Positions 1 to 6,763 of a DNA stretch of 21,863 nucleotides are shown one piece after another. The stretch is from contig CALKVD010000021.1 of NCBI GenBank assembly GCA_937996615.1, forward strand, positions 1-21,863, in the 5' to 3' direction. Every line of letters begins with the position of its first letter. Position 1 is the first letter of the stretch. Both the position numbers and the translations under genes were made by a program. This stretch comes from an uncultured Rickettsiales bacterium (GTDB taxonomy: Bacteria; Pseudomonadota; Alphaproteobacteria; Rickettsiales; Midichloriaceae). The notes below the pieces were generated by a model. The model worked only from the letters and a program-made list of their open reading frames with translations, did not search any database and was not told where the DNA came from.

Positions 1-2
1 AA

Positions 3-872
3 CTACTCGCCACCCCCGAGATTATGGACATATAACGCTAATTGCTTAATCGTATTATCGCTTAATTTACCTTCCCAAAATGGCATAACCCCAGCTCTAC
101 CATTATATATTACCGAATATATATCTTCATAGGAACTACCATAAAGCCAAATTTGGTCCGCTAAATTTGGAGCTCCAAATTCATAGTTCCCAGTACCACT
201 ATCACCATGGCAACTAGCACAGTTATTTTGAAATAGCTTTTGGGCAACAGAATAGTCAAAATCATATTTGTCTTTTTTTGGTTGTGATAGCGTCATAACA
301 TAATGCGTCAATAGAACAACCTCATCGGCAGTTAAAATTTTGTCGCGACCAAAAGCTGCCATAATAGATTCTCTTGTTTCTGGATGATTCGACCGAATCC
401 CATATTTAAGTGTGGTATATATATCTTCTAGCTTCCCTCCCCAAAGCCAAGAGCCAGCAGTTAAATTCGGATAACCGAAATTACCATTTCCACCCGCTCC
501 ATGGCACACAGCACAATTATTTTGAAAAGCAGATTTACCCCCAGCCATTGCAAATTTTAATAATTCCGGATTCTTTTCTACTTCAGAGATCGGTGTTTTA
601 TTAAATATTTGCAAATATTTTTCTTGAATTTTTTCTATTTTGCCAATTTCATCCTTGACTTCTTGGGTCGAACTCCATTCTAGAACTCCAGTGTTTCTTG
701 GGGTTGGCCAAGAGGGGTAGAGAAACCAATAACCAAAAGAAAGAAACAACATTGAATAAAACAAAACTCTCAGCCAGACCGGTTCGCGATTTTCATATTC
801 TTGGATCCCGTCCCATTCATGCCCGGTAGTTTTTACTTCTTGACCTTTGTCTTTAGAGTTTTTACGAGGCAT
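3..872 (-). CDS. ccoP: cbb3-type cytochrome c oxidase diheme subunit III (CcoP/FixP)
   Basis: CcoP is the membrane-anchored diheme cytochrome c that passes electrons to the catalytic subunit of the high-affinity cbb3 terminal oxidase, with its heme domains in the periplasm. The 289-residue product has a cytoplasmic N-terminus with the family-typical HEWDGIQEYENREP segment (18-31), one transmembrane helix (about 33-52), then two class I cytochrome c domains. The heme-binding motifs are CAVCH (120-124) and CASCH (218-222); candidate axial Met ligands lie in SIMAAF (near 171) and GVMPFW near the C-terminus. Length is normal and the stop at 3-5 is inside the window, so the gene is complete. The start follows the ccoQ stop by 2 bases, so the two are surely cotranscribed. 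The subunits ccoN and ccoO are not upstream, which is unusual. Anything downstream lies outside the window. Confidence 0.95.
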   Translation of the reverse strand: MPRKNSKDKGQEVKTTGHEWDGIQEYENREPVWLRVLFYSMLFLSFGYWFLYPSWPTPRNTGVLEWSSTQEVKDEIGKIEKIQEKYLQIFNKTPISEVEKNPELLKFAMAGGKSAFQNNCAVCHGAGGNGNFGYPNLTAGSWLWGGKLEDIYTTLKYGIRSNHPETRESIMAAFGRDKILTADEVVLLTHYVMTLSQPKKDKYDFDYSVAQKLFQNNCASCHGDSGTGNYEFGAPNLADQIWLYGSSYEDIYSVIYNGRAGVMPFWEGKLSDNTIKQLALYVHNLGGGE

Positions 873-874
873 TT

Positions 875-1042
875 TTAAACTGATTTTTGGTTGTTTATTG
901 ATTTTTTCTCATCTTTAAGAGGTATTTCGCTATATTTTTTATATTTCTTGGCAGATTTTGGTCGAAAAATCCAGAAAATAATCCCGAACCATGCCAAAGC
1001 TACGGCGATCACTTCTATACTATAAATTGTTTCAAAAGACAT
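875..1042 (-). CDS. ccoQ: cbb3-type cytochrome oxidase small subunit CcoQ/FixQ
   Basis: This small gene encodes 55 residues beginning MSFETIYSIEVIAVALAWFG. It has one transmembrane helix (about 7-27) followed by the basic stretch IFRPKSAKKYKKYSEIPLKD, which matches the usual CcoQ pattern of a single helix ending in F-x-P followed by a lysine- and tyrosine-rich cytoplasmic tail. CcoQ is an accessory subunit that stabilises the association of CcoP with the CcoNO core of the cbb3 oxidase. Its stop lies 2 bases before the ccoP start, the standard ccoQ-ccoP arrangement. It is short enough to be skipped by length-filtered gene callers. The identification rests on size, topology, tail motif and position before ccoP; CcoQ is poorly conserved in primary sequence. 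Confidence 0.88.
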   Translation of the reverse strand: MSFETIYSIEVIAVALAWFGIIFWIFRPKSAKKYKKYSEIPLKDEKKSINNQKSV

Positions 1043-1081
1043 AATCGCACAAATAGTTGCTGTAAATTAAAGGTTTCTTTT

Positions 1082-1110
1082 AGTATACTATTAAGGGTTT
1101 TTTTTGAAAC
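1082..1110 (-). promoter_or_regulatory. Possible promoter of ccoQP
   Basis: On the minus strand a good -10 box TATACT (1082-1087) lies 40 bases upstream of the ccoQ start. The hexamer 17 bases further upstream, GTTTCA (1105-1110), is a weak -35 match. No FNR/FixK-type palindrome was recognised. The call rests mainly on the -10 box and position. Confidence 0.25.
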
Positions 1111-1148
1111 TTTTTTTCATTAGTTGTAACCAAATTTTTTAGCCAATC

Positions 1149-1174
1149 AGAGTATCTGTTCAATATGATACTCT
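1149..1174 (-). terminator. Stem-loop just downstream of trhO
   Basis: A perfect 8-bp inverted repeat (AGAGTATC / GATACTCT, 10-base loop) starts 9 bases after the trhO stop. On the minus strand it is followed by GATTGGC and an A-run, not a U-run, so it is not a canonical intrinsic terminator. It may mark the end of the trhO transcript or stabilise its 3' end. Confidence 0.3.
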
Positions 1175-1183
1175 ATTCATTTT

Positions 1184-1999
1184 CTAGATCGGCTCCAAAT
1201 CTTTGTTTAAACCAACTCTATTATCAAAAACAAATAATTGCCCTTGCCAGGTACTATTAGTTTTTGTTCTTTTCCTATGTTCGAGATAGCTAAGAATCCC
1301 ATCGCGCAAATGGTAGACATTAGTAAAACCCATGATTTTTAACAGACTAGTGGATTTTTCACAACGTATACCACCAGTGCAATACATCGCAATTGGTTTT
1401 GTTTTATCAACATTAGCTAAATTTTCCTCGACCCATCTCGAAAGCTCTGAAAAATTACTTATTAGCGGATTGATTGCGTTTTGAAACGAACCCATTGCTA
1501 CTTCATAGTGGTTACGAGTATCAACGAGGATTGTGTCAGGGTTAGCGATCAAATCGTCCCAAGCTTCTGGATCTAGATATTCCCCGCGAACTGGTTTTTG
1601 ATTTGTTTCATTTTTATGCCAGGCATCTTCAAATTTTTGTGGCAAATTAAAAGTTATTACTGATTCTTTAATTTTGACTTTTAGTTTATCAAAAGGCGGG
1701 GAATCGGCATAGCTGATTTTATAAATAATGTTGCTAAATTCTGGAATAGCGGTAATTTTTTGCCATAGTTTGGTGATTCCATCATAAGTTCCGACAACTG
1801 TTGAATTTATTCCTTCTGCAGCTATAAGAATTGTTCCTTTAATATTATTCTTGCGGCATTCGTTAAAAAGTTGCTTTTGGATATTTGTGGTCGCAGTTAA
1901 GTTACAAAGCTTGTAGAATGTGATGACACAATATGGTTGATCTGTTTGATTACAAAGCTGCAGCTCGTTTTTTGATTGTTTTTGGTACAAATCTTTCAT
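1184..1999 (-). CDS. trhO: tRNA uridine(34) hydroxylase, rhodanese-like (TrhO/YceA family)
   Basis: TrhO (YceA family) hydroxylates uridine at the wobble position 34 of certain tRNAs, the first step to 5-methoxyuridine or 5-carboxymethoxyuridine. The 271-residue protein has the N-terminal domain typical of the family (VITFYKLCNL at 25-34, ILIAAEGINSTVVG at 57-70) and a central rhodanese domain (LVDTRNHYEVAMG at 158-170) carrying the active-site loop CTGGIRCEKS (207-216) with two cysteines, C207 and C213. These signatures separate it from ordinary sulfurtransferases. About 20 residues precede the usual start of the family core; no internal Met offers a shorter start. It follows ppa by 12 bases, so the two are probably cotranscribed. 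The C-terminus is short, lacking the long cysteine-containing tail of some homologues. Confidence 0.9.
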   Translation of the reverse strand: MKDLYQKQSKNELQLCNQTDQPYCVITFYKLCNLTATTNIQKQLFNECRKNNIKGTILIAAEGINSTVVGTYDGITKLWQKITAIPEFSNIIYKISYADSPPFDKLKVKIKESVITFNLPQKFEDAWHKNETNQKPVRGEYLDPEAWDDLIANPDTILVDTRNHYEVAMGSFQNAINPLISNFSELSRWVEENLANVDKTKPIAMYCTGGIRCEKSTSLLKIMGFTNVYHLRDGILSYLEHRKRTKTNSTWQGQLFVFDNRVGLNKDLEPI

Positions 2000-2011
2000 A
2001 TAAATCAGGTT

Positions 2012-2515
2012 TTACAAATTTTTAGCAGCTTCTACACCTTGTTGGATAATTTCCTCTGCCTTTTTTATATCTCCCCAACCATTAATTTGGACCCATTTGC
2101 CGCTTTCTAATTTTTTATAATTTTCAAAGAAATGTTCAATTTTTTTGATCATAATTTCTGGTAATTGGGAATATACTTCGATTTTTGCCAGCATTGGGTC
2201 GATTTTTGGCATTGGAAGAGCAAGAATTTTACTATCTTCTCCTGCCTCATCTTCAGTTAGCAGAACCCCAATAGAGCGACATTTGATCATTGCTCCAGGA
2301 ATAATCGGAAAACTAGAATAAACCATCACATCAACTGGATCACCGTCGCCACTCAGGGTATCAGGAACAAATCCATAGTTGCAAGGATACATCATCGAAA
2401 CTGGCATAAATCGATCAACGAACAATAGTCCACTGTCTTTGTCGATTTCATATTTTACCGGATCAGACTCAGCACTTATTTCTATTCTGACGTTAAAACT
2501 TAAATTATTATGCAT
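2012..2515 (-). CDS. ppa: Inorganic pyrophosphatase, family I
   Basis: Soluble cytoplasmic enzyme hydrolysing pyrophosphate to two phosphates, pulling biosynthetic reactions such as aminoacylation and nucleic acid synthesis forward. The 167-residue length fits bacterial family I enzymes. The signature DGDPVDV (57-63) supplies the metal-binding aspartates, and the core motifs YPCNYGFVPDTLSGDGDP (43-60) and LLTEDEAGEDSKI (85-97) are all present. The start ATG is well placed: residues 1-10 (MHNNLSFNVR) lead into the IEISAESDPVKYE strand found near the N-terminus of homologues. It is followed closely by trhO and preceded by an 88-base gap after fabI that holds a possible promoter. Confidence 0.96.
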   Translation of the reverse strand: MHNNLSFNVRIEISAESDPVKYEIDKDSGLLFVDRFMPVSMMYPCNYGFVPDTLSGDGDPVDVMVYSSFPIIPGAMIKCRSIGVLLTEDEAGEDSKILALPMPKIDPMLAKIEVYSQLPEIMIKKIEHFFENYKKLESGKWVQINGWGDIKKAEEIIQQGVEAAKNL

Positions 2516-2558
2516 ATTTATTATGTATTTTAGCAGTTATTTAAATATTATCTATTAT

Positions 2559-2587
2559 ATTATAGTAATCACCGAATTATTGCGCTA
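2559..2587 (-). promoter_or_regulatory. Possible promoter of ppa-trhO
   Basis: On the minus strand a perfect -10 box TATAAT (2559-2564) is preceded at 17-base spacing by TAGCGC (2582-2587), a weak -35 match. It lies in the fabI-ppa gap, 44 bases upstream of the ppa start. AT-rich DNA produces such boxes by chance, so confidence is limited. Confidence 0.33.
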
Positions 2588-2603
2588 TCTACGCCAATAA
2601 CTT

Positions 2604-3440
2604 TTACTCAACAATTTCCGCCTCTTCTCGCTGTAGCTTCATCCCAACTGCGTGATATCCGCTATCGACGTGTAGAACCTCAGCTGTCACATTAGCCGAA
2701 AGATCGCTCAGCAAATACAACCCAGCGTTGCCAACATCATCGCCAACAATATTGCGTCGTAGCGGAGTATTTTTTTCAGTCCAATGCATCATATCCCTAA
2801 AATCCGCGATACCAGAAGCCGCCAACGTCCGAACTGGCCCGGCAGAAATAGCGTTAACCCTAATCCCGTTCGGGCCCAGATCAGCAGCGATATAACGCAT
2901 ACTTGCTTCCAGCGCGGCTTTGGCAACCCCCATTACATTATAATTGGGGATGATTTTTTCTGCCCCATAGTAACTCAACGTCAACATACTTCCACCATTT
3001 TTCATCAAAGGTGCCGCATATTTTGCAATTGAGGTAAACGAATAGCAAGATACATGCATTGTGTTAAGAAAATTATTTAGTGTTGTGTCAACATAGCGAC
3101 CACGCAGTTCATTTTTATCAGAAAATGCGATGGCATGAACGACAAAATCGAGCGCCCCCCACTCTTTCTCTAATTGACTAAAAGCTTCTGTGATCGAGCT
3201 TTCAACGGTCGCATCACACTTCAAAGTCATCGCATCTATTTCTTTTGCCAAAGGCTCAACTCGTTTTAAGAAAATATCGTCTTGATATGAGATTGCAACT
3301 TTTGCTCCCTGTTCAGAGCATTTTTTTGCAATATACCAACCCAAAGATTTGTCATTGGCTACACCCATGATAATTCCCCGCTTTCCTTGCATTAGCTGAC
3401 CTAAGTTTGATTCTAGATTTTGATTTGTTACTGTTGTCAT
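2604..3440 (-). CDS. fabI: Enoyl-[acyl-carrier-protein] reductase (NADH), FabI
   Basis: FabI performs the last reduction of each fatty acid elongation cycle, converting trans-2-enoyl-ACP to acyl-ACP with NADH. The 278-residue protein is a short-chain dehydrogenase fold with the FabI nucleotide motif GVANDKSLGW (26-35) and the catalytic set Y157, Y167 and K174 (LSYYGAEKIIPNYNVMGVAK, 155-174), equivalent to E. coli Y146, Y156 and K163. RVNAISAGPVRTLAASG (194-210) is also FabI-specific. A C-terminal extension past GYHAVGM is common in alphaproteobacteria. At the position of E. coli Gly93, a triclosan contact, it has Ala105 (VHAIAF). Downstream is ppa; upstream, after 197 bases, is the end of tolA. 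The start is supported by the extra N-terminal ~18 residues being modest and by an upstream TTGACA. Confidence 0.96.
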   Translation of the reverse strand: MTTVTNQNLESNLGQLMQGKRGIIMGVANDKSLGWYIAKKCSEQGAKVAISYQDDIFLKRVEPLAKEIDAMTLKCDATVESSITEAFSQLEKEWGALDFVVHAIAFSDKNELRGRYVDTTLNNFLNTMHVSCYSFTSIAKYAAPLMKNGGSMLTLSYYGAEKIIPNYNVMGVAKAALEASMRYIAADLGPNGIRVNAISAGPVRTLAASGIADFRDMMHWTEKNTPLRRNIVGDDVGNAGLYLLSDLSANVTAEVLHVDSGYHAVGMKLQREEAEIVE

Positions 3441-3472
3441 ATTATCGATTAAACTTATTATTAAATATAAGA

Positions 3473-3504
3473 ATTATAGTTAAAGATTTTCAAGAATATG
3501 TCAA
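3473..3504 (-). promoter_or_regulatory. Possible promoter of fabI
   Basis: On the minus strand a perfect -35 hexamer TTGACA (3499-3504) and a perfect -10 hexamer TATAAT (3473-3478) precede fabI, but they are 20 bases apart, longer than the ideal 17. Either the spacing is tolerated or a weaker -10 (AACTAT at 17 bases) is used. The -10 box is 33 bases upstream of the fabI start. Confidence 0.38.
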
Positions 3505-3637
3505 GGTTGATCCCTAAAATAAAATTAGCTTCTGAACCAATAATCTCTGATTAGCGCAATGGTACAATAGCGCAATATAAAGTTAGTACAATATAATATA
3601 ATAACGCCATTTATATAACTAGCTAATACCTAAACCA

Positions 3638-4813
3638 CTAGTTAATCACACCACTTGCATCAAACCCTAAGTCTATCTCGCGCCATAACTCATAGTTTTT
3701 GTCTAACAAACCTTGTAACGGCGAAGCAGCGTAAAATGCTCTCACCGCGCTGTTAACAAAAGCAACATATGAAGGATCACCTGCTTGGGATGAATCTATT
3801 TGTGGCTTGGCATTTAAAACATTTCCATCTCGATCCAAAGTTGCCAAAACCCGAACACGCATCTCCCCCCGGCTTTTATTCCCACTGAACGCACTCATAT
3901 TCCATGCCTTGCTGATTTGCGATACGATCGCATCTTTTTCGCTGAGAGAAAGTTCGTCTGTCTCATTCAGCTCTGCGTTTTTTTCACCCGTTTCAATAGC
4001 ATCATCAATGATTTTGTCAAGGTCAGAATTTGCTGACGATTGCTGTGGCTTTTCTTTAGAACTAGGTTGCTCCAGGGATTTGAGAATTTCATCACTATAG
4101 ACGCTTTTTTGTTTATTATCAGCTGGATCAGTTTTTTGTTCTATTTTATTTGATTTGTTTTCTTTTGATTTGTTCGGCTCAGGGTTATTTTTAGCATCTA
4201 TTTCTTTTTTAATTTTTTGCTTATTCGGCAATTCGCTAACAACTGGTTTGGGTTCAGTTTTTTTATCAGTTTTAGGTTTATTTTGAGTTTTGGCTTCTGG
4301 TTTATTTTTCTCTAACTTTTCAGGTTGCTTTATTTCTTTATTTTTTTTATTTTCTAAGTTAATTGCTTCTTCATCCAAAAGTGCTTTCGCTGATCTATCT
4401 TCAGCTTTAGGTTCTGGACTATTTTTCGGCTTATCTTTTATTTCTGCTTTAGGTTCTGGCCTTTTAATCTCTTCCTGCTTTGACTGTTGTGGGCTAGTTT
4501 TTTGCTGGATCAGCGGAGGTAGTATTGCCTTTTTTTGTTGATCAGAGCTAATATTATTAGTTGGTTTAATTTCCCTAGGAGCCTGTTTTGCAACTTCAGG
4601 TTGCGGCTCTATTTGTTTGCCACCATCGGTTTTTTTGTTCTGATCTTGTTTTGGATTTCCTCTTTTTAGTTTTGTTATATCGCTAATATTAGCAATTTCG
4701 ACAGTTATAACATCTTGGATCATCTGCTCTTTTTTAAATTGAGGCAGACCATATATTGCTAGTAACAATATAAACCCATGCAAGATAATAGAATATGCTA
4801 GACTACGGTACAT
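3638..4813 (-). CDS. tolA: Cell envelope protein TolA
   Basis: TolA spans the periplasm and links the TolQ-TolR proton-driven motor in the inner membrane to outer-membrane partners, keeping the envelope invaginating during division. The 391-residue product has an N-terminal transmembrane anchor (about 5-24), a long Lys/Glu/Pro/Gln-rich rod (about 50-280) with local duplications such as two PEPKAE copies, and a compact C-terminal domain (about 295-391, beginning VSQISKAWNMSAFSG) of the TonB/TolA type. Sequence conservation is low, as usual for TolA; the call rests on architecture plus its place 15 bases after tolR. tolB and pal, which often follow, are not present: fabI comes next after 197 bases. 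Confidence 0.9.
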   Translation of the reverse strand: MYRSLAYSIILHGFILLLAIYGLPQFKKEQMIQDVITVEIANISDITKLKRGNPKQDQNKKTDGGKQIEPQPEVAKQAPREIKPTNNISSDQQKKAILPPLIQQKTSPQQSKQEEIKRPEPKAEIKDKPKNSPEPKAEDRSAKALLDEEAINLENKKNKEIKQPEKLEKNKPEAKTQNKPKTDKKTEPKPVVSELPNKQKIKKEIDAKNNPEPNKSKENKSNKIEQKTDPADNKQKSVYSDEILKSLEQPSSKEKPQQSSANSDLDKIIDDAIETGEKNAELNETDELSLSEKDAIVSQISKAWNMSAFSGNKSRGEMRVRVLATLDRDGNVLNAKPQIDSSQAGDPSYVAFVNSAVRAFYAASPLQGLLDKNYELWREIDLGFDASGVIN

Positions 4814-4828
4814 TGCTATAACTTCAAT

Positions 4829-5260
4829 TTATTTATCTTCGTTTTTTATTTCGGTAACTAACGACACATTATTAAACCCACTTTCTTTAATTGTGGTAAA
4901 TAGTTCTATCACCTTGCCATAATAAACCCCTTGATCACCCCGAACAAAAATTCTTGCTTCTTTATTTTCTTTAGTTGCAGCTTGGAGCTTAAACTTTAAA
5001 TCCACTGCTGATAGCGGCATCTCTTGTAAGTAGAAAATACCTTCCCTATCTATCGTCACAACGATTGGTTCGTCGTTGCCATGAACTGGAGATGACTTGG
5101 TTTTAGGCAAATCAACATCAATCCCCGAAATCAGCATCGGCGAAGTGACCATAAAAATCACTAGCAACACCAACATAACGTCAACAAAAGGGGTGACATT
5201 GATTTCGCTATTAATTCTTTTGCGACGACTACCTTTGCTTTTTTGTATACTAAACGCCAT
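4829..5260 (-). CDS. tolR: Tol-Pal system protein TolR
   Basis: TolR is an ExbD/TolR-family inner-membrane protein that works with TolQ to use proton flow for TolA energisation. The 143-residue protein has a basic N-terminus, then INVTPFVDVMLVLLVIFMV (20-38), a single transmembrane helix carrying the conserved aspartate D27 equivalent to E. coli TolR D23, essential for proton translocation. The periplasmic domain starts at GIDVDLPKT and ends with the family motif VRGDQGVYYGKVIELF. Orthologous length is typical. It lies 55 bases after tolQ and 15 bases before tolA; this position separates it from ExbD. Confidence 0.95.
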   Translation of the reverse strand: MAFSIQKSKGSRRKRINSEINVTPFVDVMLVLLVIFMVTSPMLISGIDVDLPKTKSSPVHGNDEPIVVTIDREGIFYLQEMPLSAVDLKFKLQAATKENKEARIFVRGDQGVYYGKVIELFTTIKESGFNNVSLVTEIKNEDK

Positions 5261-5315
5261 ATACCGTTTTATTATTATTGATTTATATTAGCTTATCCCA
5301 GAATCAATCAATAGA

Positions 5316-6188
5316 TTAGCTATCATTGCGATCGTTACGCAGAAATGTATTCATAACTTGGGTTGCAAACATCGTTGTTTCATCTTCTATTTTACTTACT
5401 TCTGTAGTGAATTTGTTATAGAACACAACAGCAGGAATCGCAGCAACAAGACCGAATGCAGTTGCAAGCAATGCTTCGGCTATTCCTGGCGCAACCACTG
5501 CGAGACTTGTGTTTTTACTAGCCGCTATTGACTGAAAACTAACCATAATCCCCCAGACAGTCCCAAAAAGACCGATAAAAGGTGCGCTACTCGCTAAAGT
5601 TGCGAGGAACGGAATCCCTCCTTCAAGTTTTGACATAGCCTTATTAATTGAAATGTTCATCACATTTTCCAGTCTTTGAATTAGATTATGGCGAGTCTTG
5701 AATCCATTACCACTATTACCAAACGCTTCTTTAAATAAAGCTACAAAAACATATGACAACGGATTGTCTTGGTTTTTTTTATGTAACATTTTGAAAACTA
5801 CTTCAAGCGATTCTTCTGTGGTATATAGCTCCATAACATGGCCCATTTTTCGTTTTAGTGCATTAAAAGACACAAACCGGTCAAAAATTATCGCCCAACT
5901 CCAAATCGACCCAAAAATCAGGAGCAACATGACAGTTTTTACTACCCAATCTGCATACCAGAATAAATCAAGGAAAGAATGAGCGGAAGTAGGTTGCGGC
6001 AAACTAGGATCAATATTGGCCGGATGCTGTTGCGTTTTGGCAACACTCCCCACACTGGCTGTTGTAACCGGAGCTACTGCTGTTAGAGAATTCGACTGAG
6101 AATTCGCCGCAACTACGTCCAACGGAGTTGCAACGATCGCTACCCATCCAATTGTTAACCACGTTAATATTTTATATATTTTTAACAT
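5316..6188 (-). CDS. tolQ: Tol-Pal system protein TolQ, with N-terminal extension
   Basis: TolQ (MotA/TolQ/ExbB family) forms the pentameric inner-membrane channel around TolR and powers TolA. The conserved core begins near residue 70 (SFLDLFWYADWVVKTVMLLL) and has three transmembrane helices: about 83-103, 192-214 (LASSAPFIGLFGTVWGIM) and 235-256 (AEALLATAFGLVAAIPA). T210 and T243 sit where family members have proton-path threonines or alanines. The total of 290 residues exceeds the usual ~230. The extra 70 N-terminal residues look like a signal peptide (basic MLKIYK, hydrophobic 8-21, Ala-rich end near 28) followed by a Ser/Thr/Ala/Pro-rich linker. First gene of tolQRA; a promoter-like pair lies 58-87 bases upstream. 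Confidence 0.93.
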   Translation of the reverse strand: MLKIYKILTWLTIGWVAIVATPLDVVAANSQSNSLTAVAPVTTASVGSVAKTQQHPANIDPSLPQPTSAHSFLDLFWYADWVVKTVMLLLIFGSIWSWAIIFDRFVSFNALKRKMGHVMELYTTEESLEVVFKMLHKKNQDNPLSYVFVALFKEAFGNSGNGFKTRHNLIQRLENVMNISINKAMSKLEGGIPFLATLASSAPFIGLFGTVWGIMVSFQSIAASKNTSLAVVAPGIAEALLATAFGLVAAIPAVVFYNKFTTEVSKIEDETTMFATQVMNTFLRNDRNDS

Positions 6189-6245
6189 AAATTAAGTTAA
6201 TAAGTACTGATAATTCAAACATAACACATAAATAGTGCTTATAAC

Positions 6246-6275
6246 ATTATATAGCGTTTTTTTCTTATATCGCAA
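6246..6275 (-). promoter_or_regulatory. Probable promoter of tolQRA
   Basis: On the minus strand TTGCGA (6270-6275) and TATAAT (6246-6251) are separated by 18 bases in the erpA-tolQ gap. Transcription would begin about 50 bases before the tolQ start. The -35 form TTGCG resembles the one upstream of ftsY. Confidence 0.48.
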
Positions 6276-6340
6276 TCAAAATAGAACGAATAAATGATAA
6301 TTTATTGCTTTAGTTCTTGATAAGATCTTTACTCTAAAGC

Positions 6341-6763
6341 TTAAACCGCAAATGAATTCCCACAACCACATTTAGCCTTAGCGTTGGGGTTTTTTATCTC
6401 GAAATATTCCCCGCCTAAATTGCTAATATGGTCCAAAACTGAATTACGCAAAATAGCTAATGAAGTTAAGTCAATCACAACTTCCACCCCTATATTTTTA
6501 ATCAAAAAATCGTCCTCATGATCAAAGTTAGAGTCAACATCAAATTTATATTGAAACCCAGAACACCCACCGCCAATAACTTCAACCCTGAATCTTTGTT
6601 TATTGGTTTGAGGGTCACTAGAGTTGGGTAAGCTCTGTTCTAAGATCGATTTGATTTTGACCCATGCGGCATCACTAACAGTAAATTCTGCTGTTTTTAT
6701 CGCCGTTTCTTGATTTTTATTCATAATTTTATCTTTACCTATCATTTCGTCTTTATTTATCAT
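6341..6763 (-). CDS. erpA: A-type iron-sulfur cluster carrier/insertion protein (ErpA/IscA family)
   Basis: A-type carriers accept Fe-S clusters from the assembly scaffold and deliver them to apo-enzymes. The three cluster-ligating cysteines are present: C67 in IGGGCSGFQY (63-72) and C132 and C134 in the C-terminal CGCGNSFAV (132-140). NPNAKAKCGCGNSF favours the ErpA subgroup over IscA, but separation of these paralogues by eye is uncertain. The longest frame (140 residues) overlaps the end of valS by 11 bases, implying cotranscription and possible translational coupling. In-frame Met at 7 and 14 are alternatives; the one at 14 (base 6724) would better match the usual N-terminal length and would remove the overlap. 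The nearest downstream gene is tolQ, with its own likely promoter. Confidence 0.88.
   Translation of the reverse strand: MINKDEMIGKDKIMNKNQETAIKTAEFTVSDAAWVKIKSILEQSLPNSSDPQTNKQRFRVEVIGGGCSGFQYKFDVDSNFDHEDDFLIKNIGVEVVIDLTSLAILRNSVLDHISNLGGEYFEIKNPNAKAKCGCGNSFAV

Noticed and set aside
3551..3600. Similarity of GCGCAAT/GTACAATA repeats in the tolA-fabI gap to sequence near 7320
   Set aside because: The 7320 copy is ordinary valS coding sequence (LYYCTITVLKLL), and the shared words are short and AT-rich.
4290..4541. Serine/phenylalanine-rich plus-strand frame
   Set aside because: It is the antisense of the Lys/Glu-rich rod of TolA; such composition routinely gives open frames on the other strand.
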